From: Chionoecetes opilio
Lineage: Eukaryota > Arthropoda > Malacostraca > Decapoda > Majidae
Assembly: GCA_016584305.1 (NCBI GenBank)
Contig: JACEEZ010017913.1
Location: 28,950 to 92,949, forward strand
Direction: 5' to 3'
DNA: 64,000 nt
Positions within the stretch are counted from its first letter, which is position 1, and every line of letters begins with the position of its first letter. The notes below the pieces were generated by a model. It was not told where the DNA came from. It saw nothing but the letters and a program-made list of their open reading frames with translations, and did not search any database. This document shows, piece after piece, positions 13,831 through 27,610 of the stretch. The position numbers and the translations under genes were made by a program.

Positions 13831-15151
13831 GAAAAACACTACATTTTATGGGTTTTAGAGCAATATGATAAGTAAAACTACTTGTTATTATAAAAATAAC
13901 GATACAGTTTACAGAAAACTATGAAAAACGCTTGCAAACTACCGTTATATCACAATAATAACCCTTACTCTTCTATTTAATAGCTTATGTACTGTAAGCT
14001 TACTGATAGGTGCAACATATTCTAAAAAGAGGATTTTATACTTTCAATTCTGAGCAAAAAACAGCTATATATCCCGATAAATAGCTAATTATCATTGAAA
14101 ACACTAATTTTATGGGTTTTATAGCAATATGATAAGTAAAACTACTTGTAAATATACAATAACGCTACAGTTTACAAGAAACTATGAAAAACACTTGCAA
14201 TATACATTTTATATCAGAATAAAAACTCTTACTCTTCTATATTAGCTTAATGTTTATGTAAGTACTGATAGTAAAATTATCTAAAAAAAATGATTGTATA
14301 CTTCAATTTGTAGGAAAACAGCTATATATCACCGATAACTAGCTAAAATCATTGAAAAGAAACATTTTGTGGGTATAAAGCTATCATAAGGTAAATTCAT
14401 TCTATTAATGATATAAACACTACAATTAGAAGAACCTATGAAAACACGTATAATATACAAATTGTATCACAATATATGAGTCTAAACTCCTATTATAAGC
14501 GACAGTAGTTTAAATAGCAATTTCTAATGTGAAAACAACTATAATTCCACATTTTGAATTTCTCTATCAAAAAAAAGAGCTGAATAATGTCAATTTTCGA
14601 CATTTTTATAGCCCTTCAAAATACATTAAAACACTTGAAAAAACTTTGTTTTTAAGAATAAAAATTGATACATAAATAATGACAATACCCCATATTTTAA
14701 GCTTATAATATTGTAAAATATAGTTGTGTTAAAAGTGCGGAATAATGTCAAATTTCGACATTTCTTAGGCTTTCAAAAAATACATTAAAACACTTGAACA
14801 AACGTTGTTTACGATTAAAATTGATAGATAAATTCATGAAAAAGTCATATTTTTAACTCATTAACATTGTAAAAATATAGTTGTTAAAAGTGCGGAATAA
14901 TGTAAAATTCCCCGATATTATTTAGCATTTCAAAAATACATTAAAATCTCTCTCTTTCTTTGAAAAAACATTGGTTTTGATAAGATTAAAAGTGATATCG
15001 TATATTTCAGAGGAAAAATACATATTTTTAGCTATTAATCTTGTTAAAAATGAGTTGTAGCAAATATAAAAAGCCTATTTAGCACAGATATAAAGAAATA
15101 TACTTAATTTGTAGAAAAAACACTCTTCACTGATACCTAGCTAAAATCATT
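13831..15151 (+). repeat. HOR unit 6: 2A + B + 3C
   Basis: A starts are about 13831 and 14097; B is near 14354; C starts are about 14579, 14737 and 14892. The second A has cttgtaaatatac, aaacacttgc and tcagaataa, shared only with units 12 and 13. C3 has a CT-rich interruption at 14947-14961. Confidence 0.8.
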
Positions 15152-16562
15152 GAAAACACTACATTTTATGGGTTTTTTATAGCAATATGATAAGTAAAAC
15201 TACTTGTTTACAAATAACGGTACAGGTTACAAGAAACTATGAAAAAACGCTTGCAAATCCTTATATCACAATAAAATAACCTCTTACTATTCTATTTAAT
15301 AGCTTACTGTAATGTAAGCTACTTATAGGTACAAATTGTTCAAAAGAGGATTTGTACTTCAATTTGTAGGAAAACAGCTATATATCCACTGATAACGTAG
15401 CTAAAATCATGAAAACACTAAAAAAAGTTTAGGGTTCTATAGCCAATATAATAAGTAAAACTACATGTATATATCAATAATGCTACCAGTTTACAAGAAA
15501 CTCTGGAAAAACCCGCTTGCAATTTACCGTTGTAGCACAATAAATACACCTCTTACTCTTCTATTATTAGGCTTAATGTATGTAAGCTACTTATAGATCC
15601 AAATTATCTTAAAAAAAAGGATTGATACTCAATTTGTAGGGAAAAACAGCTATAATCACCGATAAATAGTAATATATTGAAAAACACTACAATTTATGGG
15701 TTTATAGCAATATGATAAGTAAAACTACTTGTATATATACAATAACGATACAGTTTACAAAGAAAATATTCAAAAACGGTTGCAATATACCGTGATATCA
15801 CAATAAATAAACCTCTACTCTTCTTTTTATTAGCTTAATGTAATGTAAGCTACTTATAAGTGCAAATTATTCTAAAAAAAGGATTTTTTACTTCAATTTG
15901 TAGGAAAACAGCTATATATCACCGAAAACTAGCTAAAATCATTGAAAAGAACACATTTTCAAGGGTATAAAGCATTATCATAAGGTAAATTCCTTCTAAT
16001 AATGATATAACACTACAATTAAGAAGAAACTATGAAAAATACGTATAATATACAATTGTATCACAATATAGAGTCTCAAACTCCTATTATAAGATTACAG
16101 TAGTTTAAAATAGCAATTTCTAACGAAAACAACTATAATTCCACATTTTGAATTTCTCTATCAAAAAAAGAGCTGAATAATGTCAATTTTCGACATTTTT
16201 TAGCCCTTCAAAAATAGATTAAAACACTTGAAAAAACGTTGTTTTTAGGAATAAAATTGATACATAAATTACATGAAAAATACATATTTTAAGCTCATAA
16301 TATTGTAAAATATAGTTGTGTAAAAGTGCTGAATAATGTCAAATTTCGAAATTATTTAGCATTTCAAAAATACATTAAAATTCTGAAAAAACATTGTTTT
16401 AAGATTAAAATTGATATCTAAATTTCATGAAAAATTTCATATTTTTAGCTATAATTTTGTAAAATATAGTTGTAGCAAATATAAAAGCTATTTAGCTACA
16501 GATATAAGAAATAACTCAATTGTGAAAAAAACACTCTTCACTGATAAATAGCTAAAATCATT
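15152..16562 (+). repeat. HOR unit 7: 3A + B + 2C
   Basis: A starts are about 15152, 15411 and 15679; B (agggt form) is near 15944; C starts are about 16172 and 16328. The second C starts like C2 (gtcaaatttcg) and continues like C3 (attatttagcatttc), so one monomer was lost by a C2/C3 fusion. Confidence 0.82.
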
Positions 16563-18376
16563 GAAAACACTACATTTTGGGTTTATAGCAATATGATAGT
16601 AAACTACTTGTATATATACATAACGCTACAGTTTACAAGAAAAATACAAACGTTGATATACCGTTTTATCACAATAAATACTCTTACTCTTCTATTAATA
16701 GCTTAATGTAATGTAAGTACTATAGGTGCATATTATTCTAAAAAGAGGATTTTGTACTTCAATTTGTAGGAAAACAGCTATATATCACTGATAACTAGCT
16801 AAAATCATTGAAAACACTACATTTTATGGGTTTATAGCAATATAATAAGTAAAACTACTTGTATATATACAATAACGCTGCAGTTTCGAAGAAACTATGA
16901 AAAACGCCTGCAATATACCGTTATATCACAATAAATAACCTCTTACTCTTCTATTTAATAGCTTAATGTAATGTAAGCTACCTATAGGTGCAAATTATTC
17001 TAAAAAGAGGATTTTATACTTCAATTTGTAGGAAAACAGCTATATATCACCGATACATAGCTAATATCATTGAAAACACTACATTTTATGGGTTTATAGC
17101 AATATGATAAGTAAAACTCCTTGTATATATACAATAATGCTACAGTTTACAAGAAACTATGAAAAACGCTTGCAATATACCGTTATATCACAATAAATAA
17201 CCTCTTACTCTTCTATTTATTAGCTTAATGTAAGGTAAGCTAATTATAGGTCCAAATTATTCTTAAAAAAAAGAATTGTATACATCAATTTGTAGGAAAA
17301 CAGCTCTATATCACCGATAAATAGCTAATATCTTTGAAAACACTACATTTTATGGGTTTATAGCAATATGATAAGTAAAACTACTTGTATATATACAATA
17401 AAGCTACAGTTTACAAGAAACTATGAAAAACGCTTGCCATATACCGTTATATCACAATAAATAACCTCCTACTCTTCTATTTATTAGCTTAATGTAATGT
17501 AAGCTACTTATAGGTGCAAATTATTCTAAAAAAAGGATTGTATACATCAATTTGTAGGAAAACAGCCATATATCACCGATAACTAGCTAAAATCATTGAA
17601 AAGAACACATTTTGAGGGTATAAAGCATTATCATAAGGTAAATTCCTTCTATTAATGATATAACACTACAATTAAGAAGAAACTATGAAAAACACGTATA
17701 ATATACAATTGTATCACAATATAGAGTCTGAAACTCCTATTATAAGCTTACAGTAGTTTAAAATAGCAATTTCTAACGAAAACAACTATAATTCCACATT
17801 TTGAATTTCTCTATCCAAAAAAGGGCTGAATAATGTCCATTTTCGACATTTTTTAGCCCTTCAAAAATACATTAAAACACTTGAAAAAACGTTGTTTCTA
17901 AGATTAAAATTGATACATTATTTTCATGAAAAATACACATTTTAAGCTCATAATATTGTTAAATATAGTTGTGTAACAGTGCTGAATAATGTCAAATTTC
18001 GACATTTATTAGGCTTTCAAAAATACATTAAAATACTTGGAAAAACGTTGTTTTTAAGATTAAAATTGATACCTAAATTTCATGACAAATACATATTTTT
18101 AGCTCATAACATTATAAAATATAGTTGTGTAAAAGTGCTAAATAAAGTCTAATTTCGACATTTTTTAGCCATTCAAAAATACATTAAAATACTTGAAAAA
18201 ACATTGTTTTTAAGATTAAAATTGGTATCTAAATTTCATGAAAAAATACATATTTTTAGCTATTAATTTTGTAAAATATATTTTTTGTAGAAAATAAAAA
18301 GGCTTTTTACTCAGATATAAAAAATATACTTCTTTTGTAGAAAAAAAAAACTCTTCACGAAACAGCTAAAATCATT
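16563..18376 (+). repeat. HOR unit 8: 4A + B + 3C (clean)
   Basis: A starts are 16563, 16810, 17072 and 17336; B is at 17598; C starts are 17825, 17981 and 18137. Marker variants are gcttgccat in the last A, gagtctgaaac and ctatccaaaaaaggg in B, gtccatttt in C1 and aaagtctaatttcg in C3. Units 9, 10 and 14 share most of these. Quality drops after about 18260. Confidence 0.87.
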
Positions 18377-21262
18377 AAAAACACTACATTTTAGGGGTTT
18401 TTTTGCAATATAAATGAAAAAACTATTGTAATATAAAATACGCTACAGTTTACAAGAAACTAAAAAAACGCTTGAAATAAACCAAGATCACAATAAATTA
18501 CCTCTTACCTTTTTTTAATAGTTTAAAGATGAAAGCTCTTTTTTATAGGTGAAATTTTTTTAAAAAAAAGAGATTTTTACTTAAATTTTGTGGGAAAAAA
18601 CAGCTATATTCCCGAAAAGCTAATTTTGAAAACCTACATTTAGGGTTTATAGAAATTTGAAAAGTAAAATTTGTATATATCAAAAAAACGCTACGTTTAC
18701 AAAAAAACATAAAAACGCTTGCAATAAATTAGGGTTATATCAAAATAAATAACCTCTACTCTTTATTTATTAGTTTAATGTAATGTAAGCTACTTATAGT
18801 GCAAATTTTATTCTAAAAAAAAGGATTGTAACTTCAATTTGTGGGAAAACAGTTTATATCACCGAAAATTAAATCTTTGAAACACTACATTTTATGGGTT
18901 TATAGCAATATGATAAGTAAAACTATTGTATATACACAAAAACGCTACAGTTTCAAAAAACTAAAAAAACGTTTTGCAATACCCGTTTATATCACAAAAA
19001 ATAACGTTTACTCTTCTTTTATTAGCTTAAATGAAATGTAAGCTATTTATAGGTAAAATTATTCAAAAAAGAGGTTTTTACACTTAAATTTTGTAGGAAA
19101 ACACTGATATCCCCGATAATAGTAAGATCATTGAAAACCTACATTTTAGGGTTTTTATAGCAAATAAAGAAAAACTATTGTATATATAAAAAACGCTACA
19201 TTTTACAAGAACTATGAAAACGCTTGCAAATATACCTTTAATCACAATAAATAACCTCTTCTTTCTTTTTAATACTTAATGTAAGTAAGCTTTTTATGGT
19301 GAAAATTTTTTTAAAAAAGAGGATTTTATACATAAATTTGTAAAAAAACGCTATTTCATGATAACTAGCTAAAAATCATTGAAATATTACATTTAATGGG
19401 TTTATAGCAATAAAAAGTAAAAATACTTATAATTTACAAAAACGCTACAAGTTAGAAGAAACTATAAAAAAACGCCTGCAATATACCTTTTATATACAAT
19501 AAATACCCCCCTACTCTTCTATTTAATAGCTTAATGTAAGTAAGCTATAATAGGTGCAAATTGTTCAAAAAAGGGGGTTTTATACTTAAATTTGTAGGAA
19601 AATAGCTTTATCACGATAAATAGCTAATTCATTGAAAAACACATTTTAGGGGTTTATAGCAACTGATAAGAAAAAATACTTGTATAATAAAATAACGCTA
19701 ATTTTCCCAAAAAAAAACTAAAAAACGCTTGCAATATACCTTTATATCACAAAAAAAAACCTCTTACTCTTCTATTAATATTATGAAATGTAAGCTACTT
19801 ATGGGTAAAATTTTGTTTTAAAAAGGGATTTTGTTTAAATTTTGTGGAAAAACAGCTAAAACACTGATAACTAGCTAAAATTATTGAAAACACTACATTT
19901 TGGGGTTTTAAAAAGCAATTAAAAAGAAAACTACCTGTATATATCATAATGCTACAGTTTACAAAAAACTATAAAAAACGCTTGCAATACCTTATATAAA
20001 ATAAAAAACCTCTTCTTTCATTTATTAGTTTAAAATTTAATGTAAGCATTTATAGGCCCAAATTTATTTTTAAAAAAAAAGTTTGTATACTTCAATTTGT
20101 AGGAAAAAAGCTCTATTCACCGATAAAATGCTAATATTTTAAAACCCTACATTTTAGGGGTTTTATACAATAGATAAGAAAACTACTTGTATATATACAA
20201 TAACGCTACAGTTTACAAGAAACTAGAAAAACGCTAGCCATAACCGTTATATCACAATAAAAAAACCTTTTCCTCTATTTATTAGTTTAATTAATGTAAG
20301 CTATTATGGGTGCAAATTATTCAAAAAAAGGATTGTATCCTTGCCATTACCGTTATATCACAATAAAAACCTTTTACTCTTCTTTTTATTAGCTTAATGT
20401 AAAAAGCTACTTATAGGTGCAATTATTCTAAAAAAAGGATTGTATACCAATTTGTGGGAAAAACACTATATATCACCGATAACTAGCAAAAATCATAAAA
20501 AGAACACATTTTGAGGGTATAAAGCATTACATAAGGTAAATCCTTCTATTAATGATATAACACTACAATTAAGAAAAAACTATAAAAAAAACAGATAATA
20601 TAAAATTTGTATCACAATATAGAGTCTGAAACTCCTATTATAAGCTTACGTAGTTTCAAAGGGGATTTCAAACGAAAAAAACTAAATTCCCACATTTTGA
20701 ATTCTCTATCCAAAAAAGGGTGAAAATGTCCATTTTCGACTTTTTTTTAGCCCTCCAAAAAAATTAAAATACTTAAAAAAAACGTTTTTTCTAAGTTTTA
20801 AAATTGATACTATTTTCATGAAAATACCTTTTAAGTCATAATTTGAAAATATGTTGTGAAAGTGCTGAATAATGTCAAATTTCGACTTTTTTTTGGGCCT
20901 TAAAAAATACATTAAAATATTTGGGGAAAAAGGGTTTTTTTTAAGTTTAATTGATACTTAAATTTTATGAAAAAACATATTTTTAGCTCAAAAACATTAT
21001 AAAAATATAGTTTGTGTAAAAGTGCTGAAAAAAAGTCTAATTTCGAATTTTTTACCCCTTCAAAAAACATAAAATATTTGAAATAACATTGTTTTTAAGT
21101 TTAAAAAATTGATATCTAAATTTCATAAAAAATACAATTTTTAGCTTTAATTTTGTAAAATATAGTTGTAAAAATAAAAAAAGGTATTAAAGCTACAGAT
21201 ATAAAGAAATACTTAAATTTTGTAAAAAAAAAAAAATTTTTCCTGATAACTAGCTAAATCTT
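18377..21262 (+). repeat. HOR unit 9: 8A + B + 3C, with 108-bp partial duplication
   Basis: A starts are about 18377, 18628, 18879, 19133, 19381, 19634, 19886 and 20140; B is near 20497; C starts are about 20718, 20864 and 21024. The last A is about 107 bp too long because of an internal partial duplication. B and C variants match units 8 and 14. Many A/T deletions are present. Confidence 0.75.
20235..20448 (+). repeat. 108-bp partial A duplication, copy in unit 9
   Basis: The monomer runs from gccataaccg through aaaaggattgtatcc, then jumps back to ttgccattaccg and repeats the same stretch from about 20341. The same event is seen in unit 14. Confidence 0.75.
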
Positions 21263-23513
21263 GAAAAACTACTTTTTAGGGTTTTAAGCAATAGATAAGT
21301 AAAACTATTGTATATATACAAAACGCTACAGTTTTTACAAAAAATATGAAAAACGCTTGAAATTAGGGGTTATTTCTAAATAATTTTTTACTTTTCTATT
21401 TATTAGCTTAAGTAAGGGTAAGCTACTTTAGGGCAAATTATTCAAAAAAAAAGGTTTGTATACTTCAATTTTGGAAAACAGCTCTATTCCCGATATATGC
21501 AAATATCTTGAAACACTACTTTTTAGGTTTGTAGAAAAACAAAAGTAAAACTACTTGTATATATACAATAAACTACAGTTTACAAGAAACTAGAAAAACG
21601 CTTGCAATATACCGTTAAAATCACAATAATAACCTCTTACTCTTCTATTTTAGCTTAATGTAATGAAGCTACTTATAGGTGCAAATTATGCTAAAAAGAG
21701 GATTTTATACTTCAATTTGTAGGAAAAACAGCTATATTCACTGAAACTAGCTAAAAAATTGAAACACTACTTTTTAGGGGTTTATAAATATAAAAAGTAA
21801 AACTACTTGTATTAAAAATAACGCTACATTTTAAAGAAACATAAAAAAACCCCGAATTACCGTTTATCACAAAAATAACCTCTTACTTTCTTTTTTAATA
21901 GTTTAATGTAATGAAACACTTAAGATGCAAATTATTCTAAAAAGAGTTTTTTTATACTTCAATTTTAAAAAACAGCTTATATCCCCCGAAAAATAGCTAC
22001 TATCTTGAAAACACACTTTTTTAGGGTTTTTATAGCAATTTTTAAAAGAAAAACTACTTTATATATACAATAACGCTACATTTTACAAAAATTAGAAAAC
22101 GTTGAAATATACCGTTATTCACAATAAATAATTTCTTACTTTTTCTATTTTTTAGCTTAATGTAATGTAAGCACTTATGTGCAAATTATTCAAAAAGAGG
22201 ATTTTATACTTCTTTGTGGGAAAAACAGCTATATATCACTGATAACTAGTTTAAAATCTTAAAAACACTACATTTTAGGGGGTATATAGAAATATAAAAA
22301 AGTAAAACTATTTGAATATACAAAAAACGTACATTACGAAGAAACATGAAAAACGCTTGCAATATACCTTTATACAAAATAAATAATCTTACTTTTTCTT
22401 TAAAGTTTAAAGGGAATGTAACACATAAGGGAAAATTATTAAAAAAAGGTTTTTTATACTTCAATTTGTAAAAAAACAGCAAATACCCTGATAACTAGCT
22501 AAAATCATTAAAAACAATACATTTTAGGGGTTTTAGCAATATAATAAGTACATTTCTTGTTTTATACAATAACGCTACAGTTTACAAAAAAACTATGAAA
22601 AACGCTTGAAATATCCCGATATACAAAAAAAACCCTTTTACTCTTCTATTTATTGCTTAATGAATGTAAGCTATTATGGTGCAAATTATTCTAAAAAAAG
22701 GATTGTTTACGTCAATTTGTGGGAAAAAAGCTATATATCCCCGAAAACTACAAAAAATCATTAAAAAAGAACACATTTTGGGGGGTATAAGCTTATATAA
22801 GTTAAATTCCTTCTATTAATGATATAAACTACAGAAGAAGAAGAATATGAAAAACACGTTAAATACAATTGATCAAAATATTTTCTCAAACTCCATTAAA
22901 AAGTTTAAGTATTTTAAAAATAACAATTTTTAACAAAAACAACTAAAATTTCCACATTTTGAATTTCTTTTCCCAAAAAAAGGGCTGATAAGTCCATTTC
23001 AAAATTTTTTTTAGCCTTAAAAAAATACATAAAATTGAAAAAACGTTGTTTCTTGAAAAAATTGATACTTTATTTTCATGAAAATACAATTTTAAGCTTT
23101 TAATATTGTAAATATATTTGTGTAAAAGGCTGAATAATTAAAATTTTCGATTTTTTTTAGGCTTTAAAAAATAAAATTAAAATATTTGGAAAAACGTTGT
23201 TTTTAAGATTAAAATTGATACCAAAAAATTTCATGAAAAACATATTTTTAGCTCTTAACATTGAAATATGTTGGGTAAAAGTGCTGAAAAAGTCTAATTT
23301 CGACTTTTTTTCCCCTTCAAAATACATTAAAATACTGAAAAACCTTTTTAAGAATAAAATTGATACAAAATTTTCTAAAAAATACTTTTTTTTTGCTATT
23401 AATTTTGAAAAAATATGTTAGAAAATAAAAAATTCTATTTAGCTACAGTATAAAAAAATATACTTAAATTTTGTAAAAAAAAAAACTTTTCACTGATAAC
23501 ACAAAAAATCATT
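21263..23513 (+). repeat. HOR unit 10: 6A + B + 3C
   Basis: A starts are about 21263, 21510, 21761, 22007, 22261 and 22510; B is near 22763; C starts are about 22984, 23129 and 23283. C1 has agtccattt and C3 has agtctaattt, as in units 8, 9 and 14. Quality is poor. Confidence 0.72.
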
Positions 23514-26500
23514 GAAAACTCATTTTAGGTTTTACAGCAAAGAAAAAAAAACTACTTGTATTATACAAAAACGCTATAGTTTAAAAAAAACTATGAAAAA
23601 CGTTTTGGGCAATATCCGTTATATCAAAATAAAAAACCTCTTCCCTCTTCTTTTTAAAGCTTAAGTAATTAAGCTCTTATAGGTGAAAATTATTTAAAAG
23701 GGGATTTTTATTCCAAATTTGTGGGAAAAACGCTATTTTCTGAAACTAGCTAAAATCATTAAAAACACAAAATTTTATGGTTTATAGCAATAAATATGAA
23801 AAAACTACTAGTATTAATAATAACGCTACAGTTAGAAAAAAACTAAAAAAAAACGCTTGCAAAACCCGTTATATCACATAAATAACCTCTACTCTTTATT
23901 TAATAGCTTAATGTAATGAAAGCTACTTATAGGTGCAAATTATTCAAAAAAGAGGATTTTATACTTAAATTTTTGTAGGAAAACAGCATATATCACCGAA
24001 AAATAGCTAATATCATTGAAAACACTACATTTTATGGTTATAGCAATATGAAAGTAAAACTTTGTATATATACAATAAGCTACAGTTTACAAAAAAAATA
24101 TGAAAAACGCTTGCAATATCCTTTAATCACAATAAATAACCTCTTCTCTTCTTTTATTCCCTTAATATAATTAAGCTACTTATAGGTCCAAATTTTCTAA
24201 AAAAAGGATTGTATACTTCTTTTGTGGGAAAAACATTATAATAAACGTAAATATAATATAATTGAAAACACTCCCTTTTAGGGGTTTTAGCAATAGAAAG
24301 TAAAACTACTTTATTATACAATAACGCTACTTTTTCAAAAAACTATAAAAAAACGCTTGAAATATACCGTTTATTCACAATAAATAACCTCTTACCTTTA
24401 TTTAATAGTTTAAATGGATGTAACTATTTATAGTGCTTTTATTCTAAAAAGGGGTTTTTGTATTTAAATTTGGGGAAAACAGCTTATATCACTGAAAAAC
24501 TACAAAAAAACATTAAAAATACTACTTTTAAGGGGGTTTATAGCAATATAATAAGTAAACTCCCGGTTAATACAAAAACGCAAATTTTTAGAAGAAACTA
24601 TAAAAAACGCTTCAAAATAGCGTTATTCACAATAAATAATTTTCCCCTCTCTTCTTTTTTTTACTTATGTAATGTAAGCTACTTATAGGTGAAAAATTTT
24701 CTAAAAAGAGGTTTTCACCAAAATTTTTGTAGGAAAACAGCTGTATATCCCGATAAATAGCTAATCATTGAAAACACTACATTTTAGGGTTTTTATAGCA
24801 ATATAAAAGAAAAACTACTTGTTATATAAATAACGCTACATTTTAAAAGAAACTATGAAAAACCTTGCAATATAGGGTTTATACCAAAAATAACCTCTTA
24901 CTCTTCTATTTTTTAAATTTAATGTAATGAATACTTATGGTGCAAATTATTCAAAAAAAAAAGGATTGTATACTTCAATTTGTGGGAAAACAGCTCTATT
25001 CACCGATAAATAGTAATATATTAAAAACACTAATTTTTGGGTTTATAGAAATTTGATAAGAAAAACTTTTTTATATACAATAACGCTACAGTTTACAAAA
25101 AAACTATGAAAAACGCTTGCAAATACCTTTATATCACAATAAATAACCCTCTTACTTTTCTTTTTAAAATAGTTTAATGTAATGTACCACTTATAGGTGA
25201 AATTATGCTAAAAGGGATTTTTTACATCAATTTGTAGGAAAACAGCTATAATCTTGAAAATTTCTAAAATCATTGAAAACCTACATTTTAGGGGTTTATA
25301 GAAATATAATAAGTAAAACTACTTGATATATACAATAACGCTACGTTTACAAGACTAGAAAAACGTTTTAAAAACCCTTTTATATCACAAAAAACCTTTA
25401 CATTCTTTTTACAAAAGCTTAATTAATGTAAGCTACTTATAGTCAAATTATTCAAAAAAGGATTTTATACTTCAATTTGTAGGAAAAAAAACTAATATCA
25501 CCGATAAATAGCAAATACAATGAAAACACTACTTTTAAAGGGTTTATAGCAATATATAAGAAAAAACTATTTGATTTAAAAAATACGCTACATTTTTCAA
25601 AAAACTAGAAAATTTTTGGAAAATTACCTTTTAATCACAAAAAAAAATTTTTACTTTTCTATTTAATATTTAATGTAAAAAAAAGCTACTATAGGTGCAA
25701 ATTATTCTAAAAAGGGGATTTTATACTTCAATTTGTAGGAAAACAGCTATATATCACTGATAACTAGCTAAAATCATTGAAAACACTACATTTTATGGGT
25801 TTATAGCAATATAATAAGTAAAACTACTTGTTTATATACAATAACGCTACAGTTTCGAAGAAACTATGAAAAACGCTTGCAATATACCGTTATATCACAA
25901 TAAATAACCTCTTACTCTTCTATTTAATAGCTTAATGTAATGTAAGCTACTTATAGGTGAAAATTATTCTAAAAAGAGGATTTTATACTTCAATTTGTAG
26001 GAAAACAGCTATATATCACCGATAAATAGCTAATATCATTGAAAACACTACATTTTATGGGTTTATAGCAATATGATAAGTAAAACTCCTTGTATATATA
26101 TAATAACGCTACAGTTTACAAGAAACTATGAAAAATGCTTGCAATATACCGTTATATCACAATAAAGAACCTAATACTCTTCTATTTATAATCTTAATGT
26201 AATGTAAGCTACTTATAGGTCCAAATTATTCTAAAAAAAGGATTGTATACTTCAATTTGTAGGAAAACAGCTATATATCACCGATAACTAGCTAGTATCA
26301 TTGAAAACACTACATTTTATGGGTTTATAGCAATATAATAAGTAAAACTACTTGTTTATATACAATAACGCTACAGTTTCGAAGAAACTATGAAAAACGC
26401 TTGCAATATACCGTTATATCACAATAAATAACCTCTTACTTATTTCTATTTAATAGCTTAATGTAATGTAAGCTACTTATAGGTGCAACTTATTCTAAAA

Positions 26501-27610
26501 AGAGGATTTTATACTTCAATTTGTAGGAAAACTGCTATATATCACTGATAACTAGCTAAAATCATTGAAAACACTACATTTTATGGGTTTATAGCAATAT
26601 AATAAGTAAAACTACTTGTATATATACAATAACGCTACAGTTTAAAAGAAACTATGAAAAACGCTTGCAATATACCGTTATATCACAATAAATAACCTCT
26701 GACTCTTCTATTTAAAAGCTTAATGTAATGTAAGCTACTTATAAGTGCAAATTATTCTAAAAAAAGGATTGTTTACTTCAATTTGTAAGAAAACAGCTAT
26801 ATATAACCGATAACTAGCTAAAATCATTGAAAAGAACACATTTTGTGGGTATAAAGCATTATCATAAGGTAAATTCCTTCTATTAATGATATAACACTAC
26901 AATTAAGAAGAAGCTATGAAAAACACGTATAATATACAATTGTATCACAATATAGAGTCTCAAACTCCTATTATAAGGTTACAGTAGTTTAAAATAGCAA
27001 TTTCTAACGAACACAACTATAATTCCACATTTTGAATTTCTCTATCAAAAAAAGGGCTGAATAATTTTAATTTTCGACATTTTTTAGCCCTTCAAAAATA
27101 CATTAAAACACTTGAAAAAACGTTGTTTTTTGGAATAAAATTGATACATAAATTACATGAAAAATACATATTTTAAGGTCATAATATTGTAAAATATAGT
27201 TGTGTAAAAGTGCTGAATAATGTCAAATTTCGACATTTTTTAGGCCTTCAAAAACACATTAAAACACTTGAAAAAACGTTGTTTTTAAGATTAAAATTGA
27301 TACCTAAATTTCATGAAAAATACATATTTTTAGCTCATAACATTGTAAAATATAGTTCTGTAAAAGTGCTGAATAATGTAAAATTTCGACATTATTTAGC
27401 ATTTCAAAAATACATTAAAATTCTTGAAAAAACATTGTTTTTAAGATTAAAATTGATATCTAAATTTCATGAAAAATACATATTTTTAGCTATTAATTTT
27501 GTAAAATATAGTTGTAGCAAATATAAAAAGCTACTTAGCTACAGATATAAAGAAATATACTTCAATTTGTAGAAAAAACAACTCTTCACTGATAACTAGC
27601 TAAAATCATT
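23514..27610 (+). repeat. HOR unit 11: 13A + B + 3C
   Basis: This is the longest A run. Starts are about 23514, 23761, 24018, 24263, 24515, 24770, 25023, 25275, 25522, 25779, 26041, 26303 and 26567; B is at 26829; C starts are 27056, 27212 and 27368. It is clean from about 25690. C1 has the ataattttaatttt, ttggaataaaattg and aaggtcataat variants of units 5 and 20. Confidence 0.8.

Noticed and set aside
27210..27572. 120-residue open frame as a protein-coding gene (also at 43602 and 45958)
   Set aside because: It lies wholly in tandem C monomers, opens because the monomer length is a multiple of three, has low-complexity AT-driven composition, shows no domain and is broken in most copies.
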